Translations under genes and position numbers: made by a program | Assembly: GCF_020741395.1 (NCBI RefSeq) | Contig: NZ_DYZA01000044.1 | Location: forward strand, 1-26,755 | Source: Mailhella massiliensis | Lineage (GTDB): Bacteria; Desulfobacterota; Desulfovibrionia; Desulfovibrionales; Desulfovibrionaceae | DNA: 26,755 nucleotides | Reading direction: 5' to 3' | Shown: positions 15,741 through 24,115 of the stretch, one piece after another | Numbering within the stretch: position 1 is the stretch's first letter | Layout of the letters: each line of letters opens with the position of its first letter | Notes under the pieces: generated by a model | The model's database searches: none | What the model was told of the DNA's origin: nothing | Seen by the model: only the letters and a program-made list of their open reading frames with translations

Positions 15741-18458
15741 ATGATGCATCTTCCGCCGCTTCTTTTCCGCCAGAGGCTTTTTCTGGCAGTACTGGCAGGA
15801 TCCGTTTCCCTGCGCGATGCCGTTTTGGGTATTGCGTTTTTCAGCCTCCTTCTTGTAGTTCCGCGTAGAGAGCGGGCGGTGCGCTACGGTCTGCTTGCGG
15901 CGGCCTTTTGTCTTGGCTTCTGCATCACTTTTCTGGCACAGCCCGAGGCTCCGGATTGTCCGTCATGGGCCTCCGTTCCGGGAAAGAGCGTAGTGGCCGA
16001 AGGGCGTGTCGCCTCTGTGACGGGGCTTCCCGGCGGCAGAGTACGGGTACTTCTGGAAGGGCTGCATCCAGTGAAGGAGCTTCCGGCCCTGCCGGAGGCG
16101 GCGGAAAAGGCGATGCGCAAGGCTCTGGAACGCAAGGTTGCCATGCCTGCACCTGGCGGTAAGGACTATCCCGGGGAAGTATTTGAAGACAGTGCATCGC
16201 CGGTGCCCGGCCTTGTGAGCCTGACGCTCGATACCGTGTGTCTTGAACATGTCGGGCGTCCGGTTCCCGGGCAGAGTCTGCGTGCGCTCATGAGGATTTA
16301 CCCCGTGAGCGGCAGCGTGAACCCGGGAAGTTCCGGTATTGCCGGATACTGGGCGGATCGCGACGTCTGGCACAACGCCCGCCTGAACAGGAGCCGATAT
16401 ATTCCCGTCTTTCTGGAGCTTGAGGAAGGGGAGGGCTGGATATACCGGGCAGAGCTTCTTCGAGAACGCTGGCGCGGCGTGCTGCTCAGAGCTCTTGCCG
16501 ACTCCCCGGAAGAAAAGGACAATTTTCCGGAGAAGGAAGCTGACCGGCCGGACGGCCCGGCCCCGCTTTTTTCTCAGGGACGGGCCATGCTGGCGGCTCT
16601 TCTTTTCGGCGACCGATCTCTTCTTGCTCCGGAAACTGTGGATGTTTTCACCCGGGCCGGGCTGGTCCATTCCCTGGCCTTGTCGGGTCAGCATCTCGCA
16701 CTCGCGGCCATGGTGGGTACGGTCCTGATCTTTCTGCTCTCCCATACCTTTCACGGCCTTTTTCTTGTCCGCCCGCGGCGAGTGCTCGTGGTTTCGGCCG
16801 GGATTCCCTTCGCCCTGGCCTATCTTTTTCTGGGAGGCGCGCCTTTTTCGCTTCTCCGTGCCTCGTTCATGATGCTGGCAGCCGCGTTCTTTCTGTGCCT
16901 GCGCCGTTCCGCCGCTCCCTTGGACGCTCTTTTTGCTGCCGCTCTGCTGCTGTTTCTCTTCCACCCTCTGGTGGCCTTCGACCTTTCCGCTCAGCTTTCC
17001 GTGCTGGCCGTGTCGGGCATACTGCTGATCATGCCGCTTAGTGCCGCGCTGCAGAAGCGTTTCCCCTCGCGTCCCCAGGGAAGGGGGAAAGCTCCCTTTT
17101 CTCTGCCGCGCCGCGTCGTACATGGCGTGATACGTTGGGCGGGAATCATGCTCCTGTTATCTTCTGCGGCGCAGGCGGCGGTACTGCCGGTGCTTGTTTC
17201 CGTGTTCGGCGTGGTGAGTATCCATGTCTGGGCTAATCTTCTCTGGCTGCCCTTGCTCACCTTCATCACTTTGCCGTGCGCAGCCTTGGGGCTGGTGTTT
17301 CTTGTCGTTTTCGGCGAACAGCCTCTTTCCTCCCTGCTTTTCGAGCTTGCCGCCTTTCCTGCCGATACCGTACTGGATTTTCTGTTTTTTCTTAAGGATT
17401 ACGGCTGGCTGCCCTTTCTCCAGTGCCCGCGTCCTTCTTCCCTGAGCAGCCTCGGTTATGGAGCCGTTCTCGTGGGCTTGGCTCTCGCCGCGCAGGATGC
17501 GCTTTGCGGAAAGAAGGCCGGGGCGGCGGCAAAAAGGCTTCTTGTCGCGGGCGTGTTTCTCATACCTGCCGGACAGGTTCCGGTATGGGTGGACGATATG
17601 CTTGCCCGGCATGAGGAACGTGTCACGCTTACCCTTTTTGATGTGGGGCAGGGACAGGCGGTTCTTCTTGAGTATCCGGGAGGCCGTGTGCTGGTGGATG
17701 GAGGCGGAAGCAACTCACCGTTTTTTGATGTCGGGCGCAGTATTCTGGCTCCGGAGCTGACTATCGGAAGGTTTCCCCGCTTGGATGCGGTGTTCGTCAG
17801 CCATGGAGATGTGGATCATACCCGGGGCCTGCGCTGGATACTGGAGCATTTTGATGTAGGTTCCCTTTACTGGTCGTCCTTTTCCGCCGAGTCCGATGAC
17901 GCGGAGGTGCTTGCCCTGCGCGAGACGGCTCTCAGGAGGGGGATTCCTGAAAAGGTTCTTTTCCGGGGCGATGTGTTGACGCTTAGCCGGGGCTTATGCC
18001 TTGAAGTGCTCTGGCCGGACATGAGAGAACTGACTACTCTGCACCGGAAAAAGAAACCTACCGACAACGAGGCTTCCCTTGCTCTGCGTCTGACACGGAA
18101 CGGGAAAGGGCTGGCTTTTCTCTGCGGCGATATGACGACGCTTTCTCTGCGCAGGCTGGTGGAGACGGAGCAGAACCTTCGTTCAGAGGTGCTGGTGCTT
18201 CCCCATCATGGTGCGGCGTCCAGCTTTCAGACAAAGTTTTATGATGCCGTACGTCCCGATATGGCGCTCTGTTCCGCAGCCGCCTTTCATCATTTCGGTT
18301 TTCCCAGCCGGAAGGTGCGGGACGAGATGGAGCGTCGGAATATTCCGCTCAAGAGTACCACCGAACTTGGCGGAATCCGCGTGAGGTGGACGAAGCAGGG
18401 CGGCATGGAAATCATTCCAAGCTGTGAAGTTCACGAAAAAAGCCGGAGCCTGCCATGA
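15741..18458 (+). CDS. comEC: ComEC/Rec2-family DNA internalisation protein
   Basis: 905 aa, full-length three-part architecture. ComEC forms the inner-membrane channel for single-stranded DNA in natural transformation. N-terminal membrane helices (~5-65) lead to a soluble OB-like part (~75-250) with an Ala/Glu/Lys-rich insert near residue 120. The multi-helix competence domain (~280-600) begins with ALLFGDRSLLAPETVDVFTRAGLVHSLALSGQHLAL. The C-terminal metallo-beta-lactamase-like domain has LFDVGQGQAVLLEYP, SHGDVDHTRGL at residue 687, CGDM and LPHHGAASS. The first His of the HxHxDH motif is kept while the second is Asp. ATG 15744 is an alternative start. An imperfect hairpin (15697-15728) lies between it and murA. 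Confidence 0.9.
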   Translation: MMHLPPLLFRQRLFLAVLAGSVSLRDAVLGIAFFSLLLVVPRRERAVRYGLLAAAFCLGFCITFLAQPEAPDCPSWASVPGKSVVAEGRVASVTGLPGGRVRVLLEGLHPVKELPALPEAAEKAMRKALERKVAMPAPGGKDYPGEVFEDSASPVPGLVSLTLDTVCLEHVGRPVPGQSLRALMRIYPVSGSVNPGSSGIAGYWADRDVWHNARLNRSRYIPVFLELEEGEGWIYRAELLRERWRGVLLRALADSPEEKDNFPEKEADRPDGPAPLFSQGRAMLAALLFGDRSLLAPETVDVFTRAGLVHSLALSGQHLALAAMVGTVLIFLLSHTFHGLFLVRPRRVLVVSAGIPFALAYLFLGGAPFSLLRASFMMLAAAFFLCLRRSAAPLDALFAAALLLFLFHPLVAFDLSAQLSVLAVSGILLIMPLSAALQKRFPSRPQGRGKAPFSLPRRVVHGVIRWAGIMLLLSSAAQAAVLPVLVSVFGVVSIHVWANLLWLPLLTFITLPCAALGLVFLVVFGEQPLSSLLFELAAFPADTVLDFLFFLKDYGWLPFLQCPRPSSLSSLGYGAVLVGLALAAQDALCGKKAGAAAKRLLVAGVFLIPAGQVPVWVDDMLARHEERVTLTLFDVGQGQAVLLEYPGGRVLVDGGGSNSPFFDVGRSILAPELTIGRFPRLDAVFVSHGDVDHTRGLRWILEHFDVGSLYWSSFSAESDDAEVLALRETALRRGIPEKVLFRGDVLTLSRGLCLEVLWPDMRELTTLHRKKKPTDNEASLALRLTRNGKGLAFLCGDMTTLSLRRLVETEQNLRSEVLVLPHHGAASSFQTKFYDAVRPDMALCSAAAFHHFGFPSRKVRDEMERRNIPLKSTTELGGIRVRWTKQGGMEIIPSCEVHEKSRSLP

Positions 18459-18551
18459 AAAGGATTTCAGGTACACGGCAGAAGGGGAAGGAACATTTTT
18501 CCGCATAGTCCGTGAGAAAGGTGTCTTTTTCTAGCTTGGGATAAAGGGGCT

Positions 18552-19043
18552 TTACTCTTGTTTCACGCGACTCTGGATACTCAGGCCCAGGCTGCGCAGT
18601 TCTTCCACAAGGTGTGTTGCCAAGCCGGGGAGGGCCTGTTCGCACACGGGGGAAAGTCCTACGGTCATGGTGTGGTAATCGGAAGGCTCCATACCGAAGA
18701 CTATGCCTTCCGGTCTGTGTCCGAGTATGTCGCAATAGATGAGCGTATCCACAAGGTCGGTTTGATGGAGGGAGTCACGGAAGCTCACGCTTTTTCGCAG
18801 GTCGTTGTCCGTAAGGCGGTACACGCTGCCCGGGGCGCCTCCGCAGAGCACGGCGTCGAGAACATAGACGCGGTCGCAGGATAAAAGTGCGTCCATGAGG
18901 CCTATGCCCAGAGTGCCGCCGTCGACAAGCGTGATCTGTTCGGGAAAGGTATAATGTTCGCGCAGCCATTCCAGAGCGCGTACGCCTATGCCTTCGTCGG
19001 TGAACAGAATATTGCCTACGCCGAGAATCAGAATGCGTTCCAT
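18552..19043 (-). CDS. hynC: [NiFe] hydrogenase maturation endopeptidase
   Basis: 163 aa, usual size (HybD/HyaD/HynC family). It removes the C-terminal tail of the hydrogenase large subunit after nickel insertion. The nickel-sensing residues match HybD: Glu17 in FTDEGIG, Asp63 in YVLDAV and His93 in SLHQTDL. The N-terminus ILILGVGNILFTDEG is diagnostic. The likely substrate is the large subunit at 19480-21159 upstream on the same strand. The two are 436 bp apart with a strong terminator between, so hynC probably has its own promoter. It converges on comEC with ~90 bp between and no obvious terminator. Confidence 0.93.
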   Translation of the reverse strand: MERILILGVGNILFTDEGIGVRALEWLREHYTFPEQITLVDGGTLGIGLMDALLSCDRVYVLDAVLCGGAPGSVYRLTDNDLRKSVSFRDSLHQTDLVDTLIYCDILGHRPEGIVFGMEPSDYHTMTVGLSPVCEQALPGLATHLVEELRSLGLSIQSRVKQE

Positions 19044-19130
19044 AGTGTTTCCATGGTCGGAAGGTCGGGGTGGAAGGAAAGGGGCGGTTTTGGGGCGGAT
19101 GCCTTTTGCCGTGATGCCGGTTCCCAGGTG

Positions 19131-19159
19131 ACGTTACCCGGAATGTGGAGAGCGTTCAA
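19131..19159 (-). promoter_or_regulatory. Possible promoter of hynC
   Basis: On the - strand TTGAAC (19159-19154), 17-bp spacer, TAACGT (19136-19131), ~85 bp before the hynC ATG. A weak consensus match, but a separate promoter is expected because a terminator lies upstream. Confidence 0.35.
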
Positions 19160-19390
19160 CATCATTGTCTTGTACGCTGCCGCAAGGCACGGGGCCTATA
19201 TATGTCAGCTGCCGGCAGAGCCGTCTTTTTCCGGCCCGGCGGCAGAAGAGCGGGGCAGGGCTGACCATGAAGGACAGGGCGCTGCTATCCGGGAGTAGTG
19301 CGCTTCCCCGCCCTGGTGTTCGGATAAAGAGTGTTTTGTCGGCTTTTGAAAAGGACTGCCTGAGGTGACGGCGGGGTCGGGCTCTTGCCG

Positions 19391-19448
19391 CCTTTCAAAA
19401 ACAGACCGAAGAAGCGGGGAACGCCGCTTCTTCGGTCTGTTGGAAAGG
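19391..19448 (-). terminator. Long terminator of the hynAB operon
   Basis: An 18-bp perfect stem (19400-19417 with 19424-19441, loop 6 nt) is extended by CCTTTC/GAAAGG (19391-19396, 19443-19448) past a small internal loop. On the - strand the main stem runs into TTTTT (19401-19397). A second hairpin (GGGAAGCC/GGCTTCCC, 19454-19470) lies between it and the hynB stop. Confidence 0.85.
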
Positions 19449-19479
19449 TAGTCGGGAAGCCGGGCTTCCCGGGAAGAGC

Positions 19480-21159
19480 TTACAGTACCTTGAAATCGTA
19501 AGCCTGGTTGGTGCGGCCGTCGATAACATGCACGCCGCAGGCAATGCACGGGTCGAAAGAGTGAACGGTGCGCAGGATTTCCACCGGACGCTTGGGATCG
19601 GCCACAGGAGTGCCTACAAGAGCGGCTTCCACGGCGGAGAGCTTGCCTTCGGCGCAGCGCGGGCCGAGGTTCCAGGTGGAAGGCACCACAAGCTGGAAGT
19701 TGGCGATTTTACCCTTTTCAATCACAATCCAGTGCGAGAGGCCGCCGCGCGGCGCATGAACAAAGCCCGCGCCTTCGGCGTTCTGGGGAACCTGGGTGTT
19801 GATGCAGATTTTTTCGTCGCCCTTGGCGATGTTGTCTTCCAGTTCCTGAAGCCATTCGCCCACGCCGTTGGCCACCACCACGGCTTCCACGCCGCGTGCG
19901 GCGGTACGGCCCAGGGTGGAGAACAGCGCTTCAGGCCCCACGTTCAGGGCCTTGAGTACGGTGTTCACCGTGGAGGTAACAAGCTTGTCTCCCTGAGCGT
20001 AGGAAATAAGCATCTGGGCCAGAGGGCCGGTTTCCACGGCATGGCCGTCGTAGCGAGGAGCCTTCATCCAGGAATACCGATCCGTATCGCCCATCTTGGT
20101 GAACTTGGGTTCCGTCACGCCCTGATAGGGAACATGCGCCTCTTCACCTTCATACCAGCTGTGGCGGACGTGCTCGGAAATCTTCGAAGGATCGAAGGGC
20201 AGGGGGTTGGACAGGTCGCGGTTGAAGATGACACCGGGCTTGAGATAGCGGGTAGTGAGGTCGCGTTCCTTGCCCGGGAATTCGCCGAAATCCATGTAGT
20301 CGGAGACGCCGCCGCCGATGGCGGCCCAGTCTTTGTAGGCGCCGGCCACGAGCAGGAGGTCGGGAATATAGACCTGTTCCACGAAGGCACGGGCTTTCTG
20401 ATAGAGAGCCTTGAACTGGGCTATGGTGTCGGGCCTGAGGGCGTTGTAGCAGGTAACACCGCCTGCAATGAGGAATTGCGGGTGCGGGTTTTTCGCACCG
20501 AAAACGGCCGTGGCGCGGGCGATTTCCACCTGGACGCGCAGGGCTTCCAGATAGTGGGCGGTGGCCACGAGGTTAGCCTCGGGATCCAGATAATAGGAAG
20601 GATGCCCGCCCAGGAAGTAGGCGTTGGTGAAGGGGCCGAGCTGGCCGCTTTCCACCAGGGCCTTCACCTTGGCCTGCACGGCGCGCAGATCTTCTTCACT
20701 GGTGGGACGCGGGGAAATGGAGGCGTTCAGCTTGGCGGCCTTGGCCGGGTCGGCCTGAAGGGCCGCGGCCACGTCCACAAAATCCAGTGCGTGCAGGTGA
20801 TAGAAGTGCACCACATGGTCGTGCAGGTTCTGCATGCCCAGCACCAGGTTGCGGATCAGCGAGGCATTACGGGGGATTTCGATCTGCATGGCGTCTTCCA
20901 GAGCACGTGTGGACGCCAGGGCATGGGTGTAGGTGCACACGCCGCAGGTGCGGGCGGTGAAGAACTGGGCATCGCGCGGGTCGCGGCCTTTGAGGATGGT
21001 TTCCAGCCCGCGGAACAGGGTGGAGCAGCTTCTCGCGTCTTTGACGCGCCCGTTTTCCACTTCCACCTCGATGCGGAGATGGCCCTCAATACGGGTCAGC
21101 GGGTCCACCACGATGGGACCGGTATAGGAACTCTGAGGAGTGGTTTTTGCTTCGCTCAT
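19480..21159 (-). CDS. hynB: Periplasmic [NiFe] hydrogenase large subunit
   Basis: 559 aa catalytic subunit carrying the Ni-Fe(CN)2CO site. The N-terminal ligands are Cys72 and Cys75 (RTCGVCTYTHA) and the C-terminal ligands Cys538 and Cys541 (DPCIACGVH). Cys at 538, not selenocysteine, makes it [NiFe] rather than [NiFeSe]. Glu25 in LTRIEGH is the proton-relay Glu. The precursor ends 15 residues after His544 (VIDGRTNQAYDFKVL), the peptide removed by the HynC-type protease. It has no signal peptide; export would be by pairing with the Tat-borne small subunit. It starts 14 nt after the small subunit stop, with no clear Shine-Dalgarno, so translation is probably coupled. No selenocysteine element is needed. 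Confidence 0.97.
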   Translation of the reverse strand: MSEAKTTPQSSYTGPIVVDPLTRIEGHLRIEVEVENGRVKDARSCSTLFRGLETILKGRDPRDAQFFTARTCGVCTYTHALASTRALEDAMQIEIPRNASLIRNLVLGMQNLHDHVVHFYHLHALDFVDVAAALQADPAKAAKLNASISPRPTSEEDLRAVQAKVKALVESGQLGPFTNAYFLGGHPSYYLDPEANLVATAHYLEALRVQVEIARATAVFGAKNPHPQFLIAGGVTCYNALRPDTIAQFKALYQKARAFVEQVYIPDLLLVAGAYKDWAAIGGGVSDYMDFGEFPGKERDLTTRYLKPGVIFNRDLSNPLPFDPSKISEHVRHSWYEGEEAHVPYQGVTEPKFTKMGDTDRYSWMKAPRYDGHAVETGPLAQMLISYAQGDKLVTSTVNTVLKALNVGPEALFSTLGRTAARGVEAVVVANGVGEWLQELEDNIAKGDEKICINTQVPQNAEGAGFVHAPRGGLSHWIVIEKGKIANFQLVVPSTWNLGPRCAEGKLSAVEAALVGTPVADPKRPVEILRTVHSFDPCIACGVHVIDGRTNQAYDFKVL

Positions 21160-21173
21160 GGTGGCATTACTCG

Positions 21174-22124
21174 CTAGTTTTCAAAGAAGGGGGTCATCTT
21201 GTCCCAGAAGTTCGGTTCGGAACAGCCGATGCAGGGATGTCCGGCGGCCACGGGCCAGTTCACGTCGTTGAACAGGGCCTTGGGGCAGTTGTTGTAGGTC
21301 ATCGGGCCCTTGCAGCCGAGCTTGTAGAGGCACCAGCCCTTGCGCGCTTCTTCGGAATCGAAGGACGGAGCGAATTCCCCTGCCTCGAAGTGGGGCAGGC
21401 GTTCGCAGAGCTCATGTACAGTATGGCCGAAGAAGAGCTTGGGGCGGTTCAGCGAATCAAGCTCAAGCTTCATGCCGGCAAGCACTGCGGCGATGGTGCC
21501 TATGAGGTTCAGGGGATTGGGCGGGCAGCCGGGGACATTGACGGCCTTGACGCCGAGATCCGCGAAGCAGTCGTTCACGCCCTTGCAGCCTGAAGGATTG
21601 GGTGCAGCGGAAGGGATGCCGCCGAAGCAGGCACAGGTACCGTAGGAAATGACGGCCTTGGCGCCGGGCAGCACTTCCTTGTTGATGGCATACATGGTCC
21701 TGCCGCCGATGGTGCCGTAAAGCCCGTCCATGGCGGTGGGGATGGAGCCTTCCACGATGCACACATAACCGTTGGGATTCTTCATGGCCTGATGCAGTGC
21801 GTCTTCAGCAGCTTCACCGGCGGCGGCCATGATGGTTTCCTGATAGTCGAGGGAGATGGTGTCGAGGATGAGCTCGTCGAGATACGGTTTGCTGGAACGC
21901 AGAAGCGCTTCCGTGCAGCCCGTGCACTCCGCGTTGTGCAGATAGATGGCGGCAGGGCGCGCAGGGGACGTGAGAGCCTTTGCCAGGCGGGGAGCGAACG
22001 CGGGCCCCATGCCCATGGCGACAGCCACAGTGGAACAGAATTTCAAAAAGTCGCGGCGCGATACGCCCCGTTTTTCAAGGCGTTCTTCCGCGCCTTCTTT
22101 CCCCAGACCAATGGAGATTTGCAT
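21174..22124 (-). CDS. hynA: Periplasmic [NiFe] hydrogenase small subunit
   Basis: 316 aa electron-transfer subunit with three Fe-S clusters. A Tat signal (SRRDFLKFC, Arg23-Arg24, then a hydrophobic Ala/Met stretch) targets the complex to the periplasm. The proximal cluster is in ECTGCTEALLRS, with GTCACFGGIP and GCPPNP; the distal one in HELCERLPHF and GWCLYKLGCKGP. The medial one is in NNCPKALFN and HPCIGCSEPNFWD, where Pro after the first Cys fits a [3Fe-4S] cluster as in standard [NiFe] enzymes. Start at 22124: AGGAGG is 6 nt upstream. Upstream codons in the same frame have no ribosome-binding site. The partner in vivo is probably a type I tetraheme cytochrome c3. Confidence 0.96.
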   Translation of the reverse strand: MQISIGLGKEGAEERLEKRGVSRRDFLKFCSTVAVAMGMGPAFAPRLAKALTSPARPAAIYLHNAECTGCTEALLRSSKPYLDELILDTISLDYQETIMAAAGEAAEDALHQAMKNPNGYVCIVEGSIPTAMDGLYGTIGGRTMYAINKEVLPGAKAVISYGTCACFGGIPSAAPNPSGCKGVNDCFADLGVKAVNVPGCPPNPLNLIGTIAAVLAGMKLELDSLNRPKLFFGHTVHELCERLPHFEAGEFAPSFDSEEARKGWCLYKLGCKGPMTYNNCPKALFNDVNWPVAAGHPCIGCSEPNFWDKMTPFFEN

Positions 22125-22223
22125 AAGGCCCTCCTGGCGCTGACATACAGGACTTGTCCGCGAAAGCTTCCATGGCGGCGGGAAGGTCGCGGCTTTTGCC
22201 GACAGTTCAGTAACGCAGAAAGT

Positions 22224-22239
22224 CATGCGCGGGCGCATG
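22224..22239 (-). other. Inverted repeat in the hynA leader
   Basis: CATGCGC-GG-GCGCATG, perfect 7-bp arms, ~15-30 nt after the predicted transcription start and ~100 nt before the hynA ATG. It could be an mRNA hairpin or a second operator half. Confidence 0.5.
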
Positions 22240-22248
22240 AGCTCTTCT

Positions 22249-22263
22249 GAGTTTCTGAAACTC
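22249..22263. promoter_or_regulatory. Palindrome overlapping the hynAB promoter -10
   Basis: GAGTTTC-T-GAAACTC, perfect 7-bp arms around one base. It covers part of the -10 hexamer and the expected start of transcription, a classic position for a repressor site. I do not recognise it as a known site. Confidence 0.5.
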
Positions 22264-22288
22264 TAACATCACAGCAAGGGCAGGTCAA
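22260..22288 (-). promoter_or_regulatory. Predicted promoter of hynAB
   Basis: On the - strand TTGACC (22288-22283), 17-bp spacer, TAGAGT (22265-22260). The leader to the hynA ATG at 22124 would be ~130 nt. Confidence 0.6.
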
Positions 22289-22455
22289 CCAAAGAGAATC
22301 TTTTTTCTCAAGAAATGATAGAAAAATCACATGGTTCCATAGCTCACACGGCAACGCGCAAGTGCGGGAGATGACAGTCTTTTTCCGTTTTGTCCAGAGG
22401 GGCCGACAGGTGAAGGGCATATTTTCATGCTTTCCGGCAGAAGGTTTTTCTTTTT

Positions 22456-22488
22456 CCGCCCCGGACTGGCCTGGCAAGGCCGGGGCGG
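22456..22488. other. GC-rich hairpin after the glycosyltransferase gene
   Basis: CCGCCCC (22456-22462) pairs with GGGGCGG (22482-22488), with an inner GGCCT/AGGCC stem and a 5-nt bulge. On the - strand it is followed by an A-rich stretch, so it lacks the U tract of an intrinsic terminator. Confidence 0.4.
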
Positions 22489-22534
22489 AGCATCTTCCGA
22501 GGTTCCGTGCGCCGAAGGTGAGCTTTTGCTGTTT

Positions 22535-23563
22535 TCAGGCAAGCATGTCCTCCAGCTCATCAAGCATGCGCTGCGGAGTAATGCCCATGATGCAGGCGTT
22601 CCCTTTGGGGCAGGAGCTCGAGCCGTGCAGCGAGCAGGGACGGCAGGGCATGGCAAGCTGTACTACACGATCCTTTTCGCCGGAAGGGAAGAAGCCCCAT
22701 TCCCGGCAGGTGGGGCCGAACATGGCAAGCGCAGGAGTGCCTGTGGCGGTGGCAATGTGCATGGGGCCGGAATCCCCGGTGACGAGCACATCGGCCCCTG
22801 CCGTGAGCGCGCACAGCTCGCGCAGGCTTGTTTTATTGATGAAGCTGCAGGGCTGTTCCTCTTCGGGCAGGCCTTCCCCCTGGCCTACCCAGAAGTAGCT
22901 GATGTTTTGCTGTTTGAGCAGCGCGGCAAAGCGTATCCACACTTCCATGGGCCAGCTCTTGGCTTCATGGGTGGCGAAGGGGTGCAGCGCCACCAGGGAG
23001 CGGCCTTTCCCCCTGAGCGGTGCGAGAAGTTCCTCAACGCGTTTTTTTTCTTCTTCGGTGAGGAAGATGCAAGGCTTCAGCTCTGCGGCGGACGGGACCT
23101 CCTTCTTATCATAAAGCCCTATGGCGTAGCGCTGGGGCACATTGTAGCGGCGCAGCTCCTCCCCGAAGAATTTTCCCTTGCTCCACAGGAAAATGCGCCT
23201 TGCCAGCGACATTTTATTGTAGCAGATGATGGCGTCGCGCCAGATGCGAGCCAGCATGGCTGAGCGCAGGTTGCGGTGCAGATCGAGCAGCGGGGAATCA
23301 CGGTATTTTTCCATGAGGCCGCGGAAATTCATGGCCTGCGCCTGGCCGTGCAGGTCGTTTTCATCAAAGCCTATGACGTTGTGCACCGCCGGGTGATGGG
23401 CAAACAGGGGTTCAAAATCCTCTTTGGTGATGACTGTGAACTTTGTGCCGTGCTTTTTATACCAGTCGAGAAGAACGCCCGTGGTAAGCACCACATCGCC
23501 CATGGAACTGAAGCGCACTGCCACCATGTGCCTGTTGCTGATACGGGAAGAGTAACGTGCCAT
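22535..23563 (-). CDS. Glycosyltransferase family 9 (ADP-heptose:LPS heptosyltransferase-like)
   Basis: 342 aa, normal for the family that adds heptose to the LPS inner core at the cytoplasmic face. The N-terminus MVAVRFSSMGDVVLTTGVLLDW is the first Rossmann motif. The C-terminal donor-binding motif ADVLVTGDSGPMHIATATGTPALAMFGPT is diagnostic of GT9. The tail CPKGNACIMGITPQRMLDEL is also common in the family. It could be heptosyltransferase I, II or a relative; the acceptor cannot be told. The start is ATG 23563 (CAGG ~7 nt upstream); further upstream the frame is open but lies in the leader after the predicted promoter. A single gene with ~410 bp before hynA. Confidence 0.88.
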   Translation of the reverse strand: MARYSSRISNRHMVAVRFSSMGDVVLTTGVLLDWYKKHGTKFTVITKEDFEPLFAHHPAVHNVIGFDENDLHGQAQAMNFRGLMEKYRDSPLLDLHRNLRSAMLARIWRDAIICYNKMSLARRIFLWSKGKFFGEELRRYNVPQRYAIGLYDKKEVPSAAELKPCIFLTEEEKKRVEELLAPLRGKGRSLVALHPFATHEAKSWPMEVWIRFAALLKQQNISYFWVGQGEGLPEEEQPCSFINKTSLRELCALTAGADVLVTGDSGPMHIATATGTPALAMFGPTCREWGFFPSGEKDRVVQLAMPCRPCSLHGSSSCPKGNACIMGITPQRMLDELEDMLA

Positions 23564-24115
23564 GATACCTGCCTGTGGAGAAGTTACCTTGAGAGGCGTT
23601 GCCGAACCATGCATTGAGGCCTGCGGCCACGCGGGAAGCAGAAGGGCAAAGCCATTCGTATTTTTTGTATGTTCCCCGCAGAATCGCGTCAACAGCCTTT
23701 CTGCCCGGGGCGGCTCCATAAGGGCTTCCTTTGGCGTTTCCGGTTTGTGTATGGGGGCAGGGGAAAACGGCTCAGCCTCCTTTTTCGGAAAGGCGCCCTT
23801 AAAGGGAGGGCAGAACAGATGAGCCTGTTGCCGTGCGCGGGGCGGATATGTTTTTTTGAAAAGGGACGGCCTTACCGGAGGGGAGCAGAGTTATTCCGCT
23901 TCTTTGGTGGTATCGTGGGAGGCAGAACTATGCCCATCGACTCTGTGCCGGGAGGGGCAGCCATGTGTGAAGGATAGGGGCTCTTCCATCCTCATTCTTG
24001 GAAGAGTAAGGGAAACTGGCTGCGTTCTTCTTCCCAACCTGCGGAGAAGAGAGGCTGACCGGGGCGGGAGTACCGGGCATGACGACATGTTCCGAGTGGC
24101 GTTCCCCTTTTTCAT
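23564..24115. other. Gene-free region between upp and the glycosyltransferase
   Basis: About 550 bp with no coding frame that resembles a protein family on either strand. Near the glycosyltransferase there is a predicted - strand promoter. An inverted repeat CTCTTCCA/TGGAAGAG lies at 23981-24006. AAGGGC...GCCCTT (around 23726-23811) could form a long irregular stem. No mobile-element ends or tRNA seen. Confidence 0.55.
23664..23692 (-). promoter_or_regulatory. Predicted promoter of the glycosyltransferase gene
   Basis: On the - strand TTGACG (23692-23687), 17-bp spacer, TACAAA (23669-23664), giving a leader of ~95 nt to the ATG at 23563. Confidence 0.55.

Larger units (their letters stand above)
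19044..19479. other. Gene-free gap between hynB and hynC
   Basis: No convincing coding frame on either strand. Near hynB it holds a 17-bp hairpin (19454-19470) and the long terminator at 19391-19448. Near hynC it holds a possible promoter (19131-19159). The ~230 bp between have only short palindromes such as CTGCCGGCAG at 19209-19218. Confidence 0.6.
22125..22534. other. Intergenic region upstream of hynA
   Basis: 410 bp without a supported gene. It contains the hynA promoter (22260-22288), a palindrome on its -10 (22249-22263), a leader inverted repeat (22224-22239), and a small inverted repeat GAGAA/TTCTC upstream of the -35 (22294-22309). A GC-rich hairpin after the glycosyltransferase gene (22456-22488) is followed by A, not T, on the - strand. 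Confidence 0.65.

Noticed and set aside
19480..21159. [NiFeSe] hydrogenase with in-frame UGA selenocysteine
   Set aside because: The C-terminal motif is DPCIACGVH with a normal Cys codon, and the small subunit has the [3Fe-4S]-type Pro.
19528..21177. A 549-codon open frame on the + strand opposite hynB
   Set aside because: It is antisense to an unambiguous hydrogenase gene and its His/Gly-rich product resembles nothing; a codon-bias shadow.
23941..24085. Possible cobalamin riboswitch on the + strand (hairpin, then AAGGGAAACTGG, and later GGGAGTACCGGG)
   Set aside because: The conserved GCCACTG-type core is missing, the spacing is too short, and nothing on the + strand follows that it could control (upp lies on the other strand). 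At most a chance match or relic.
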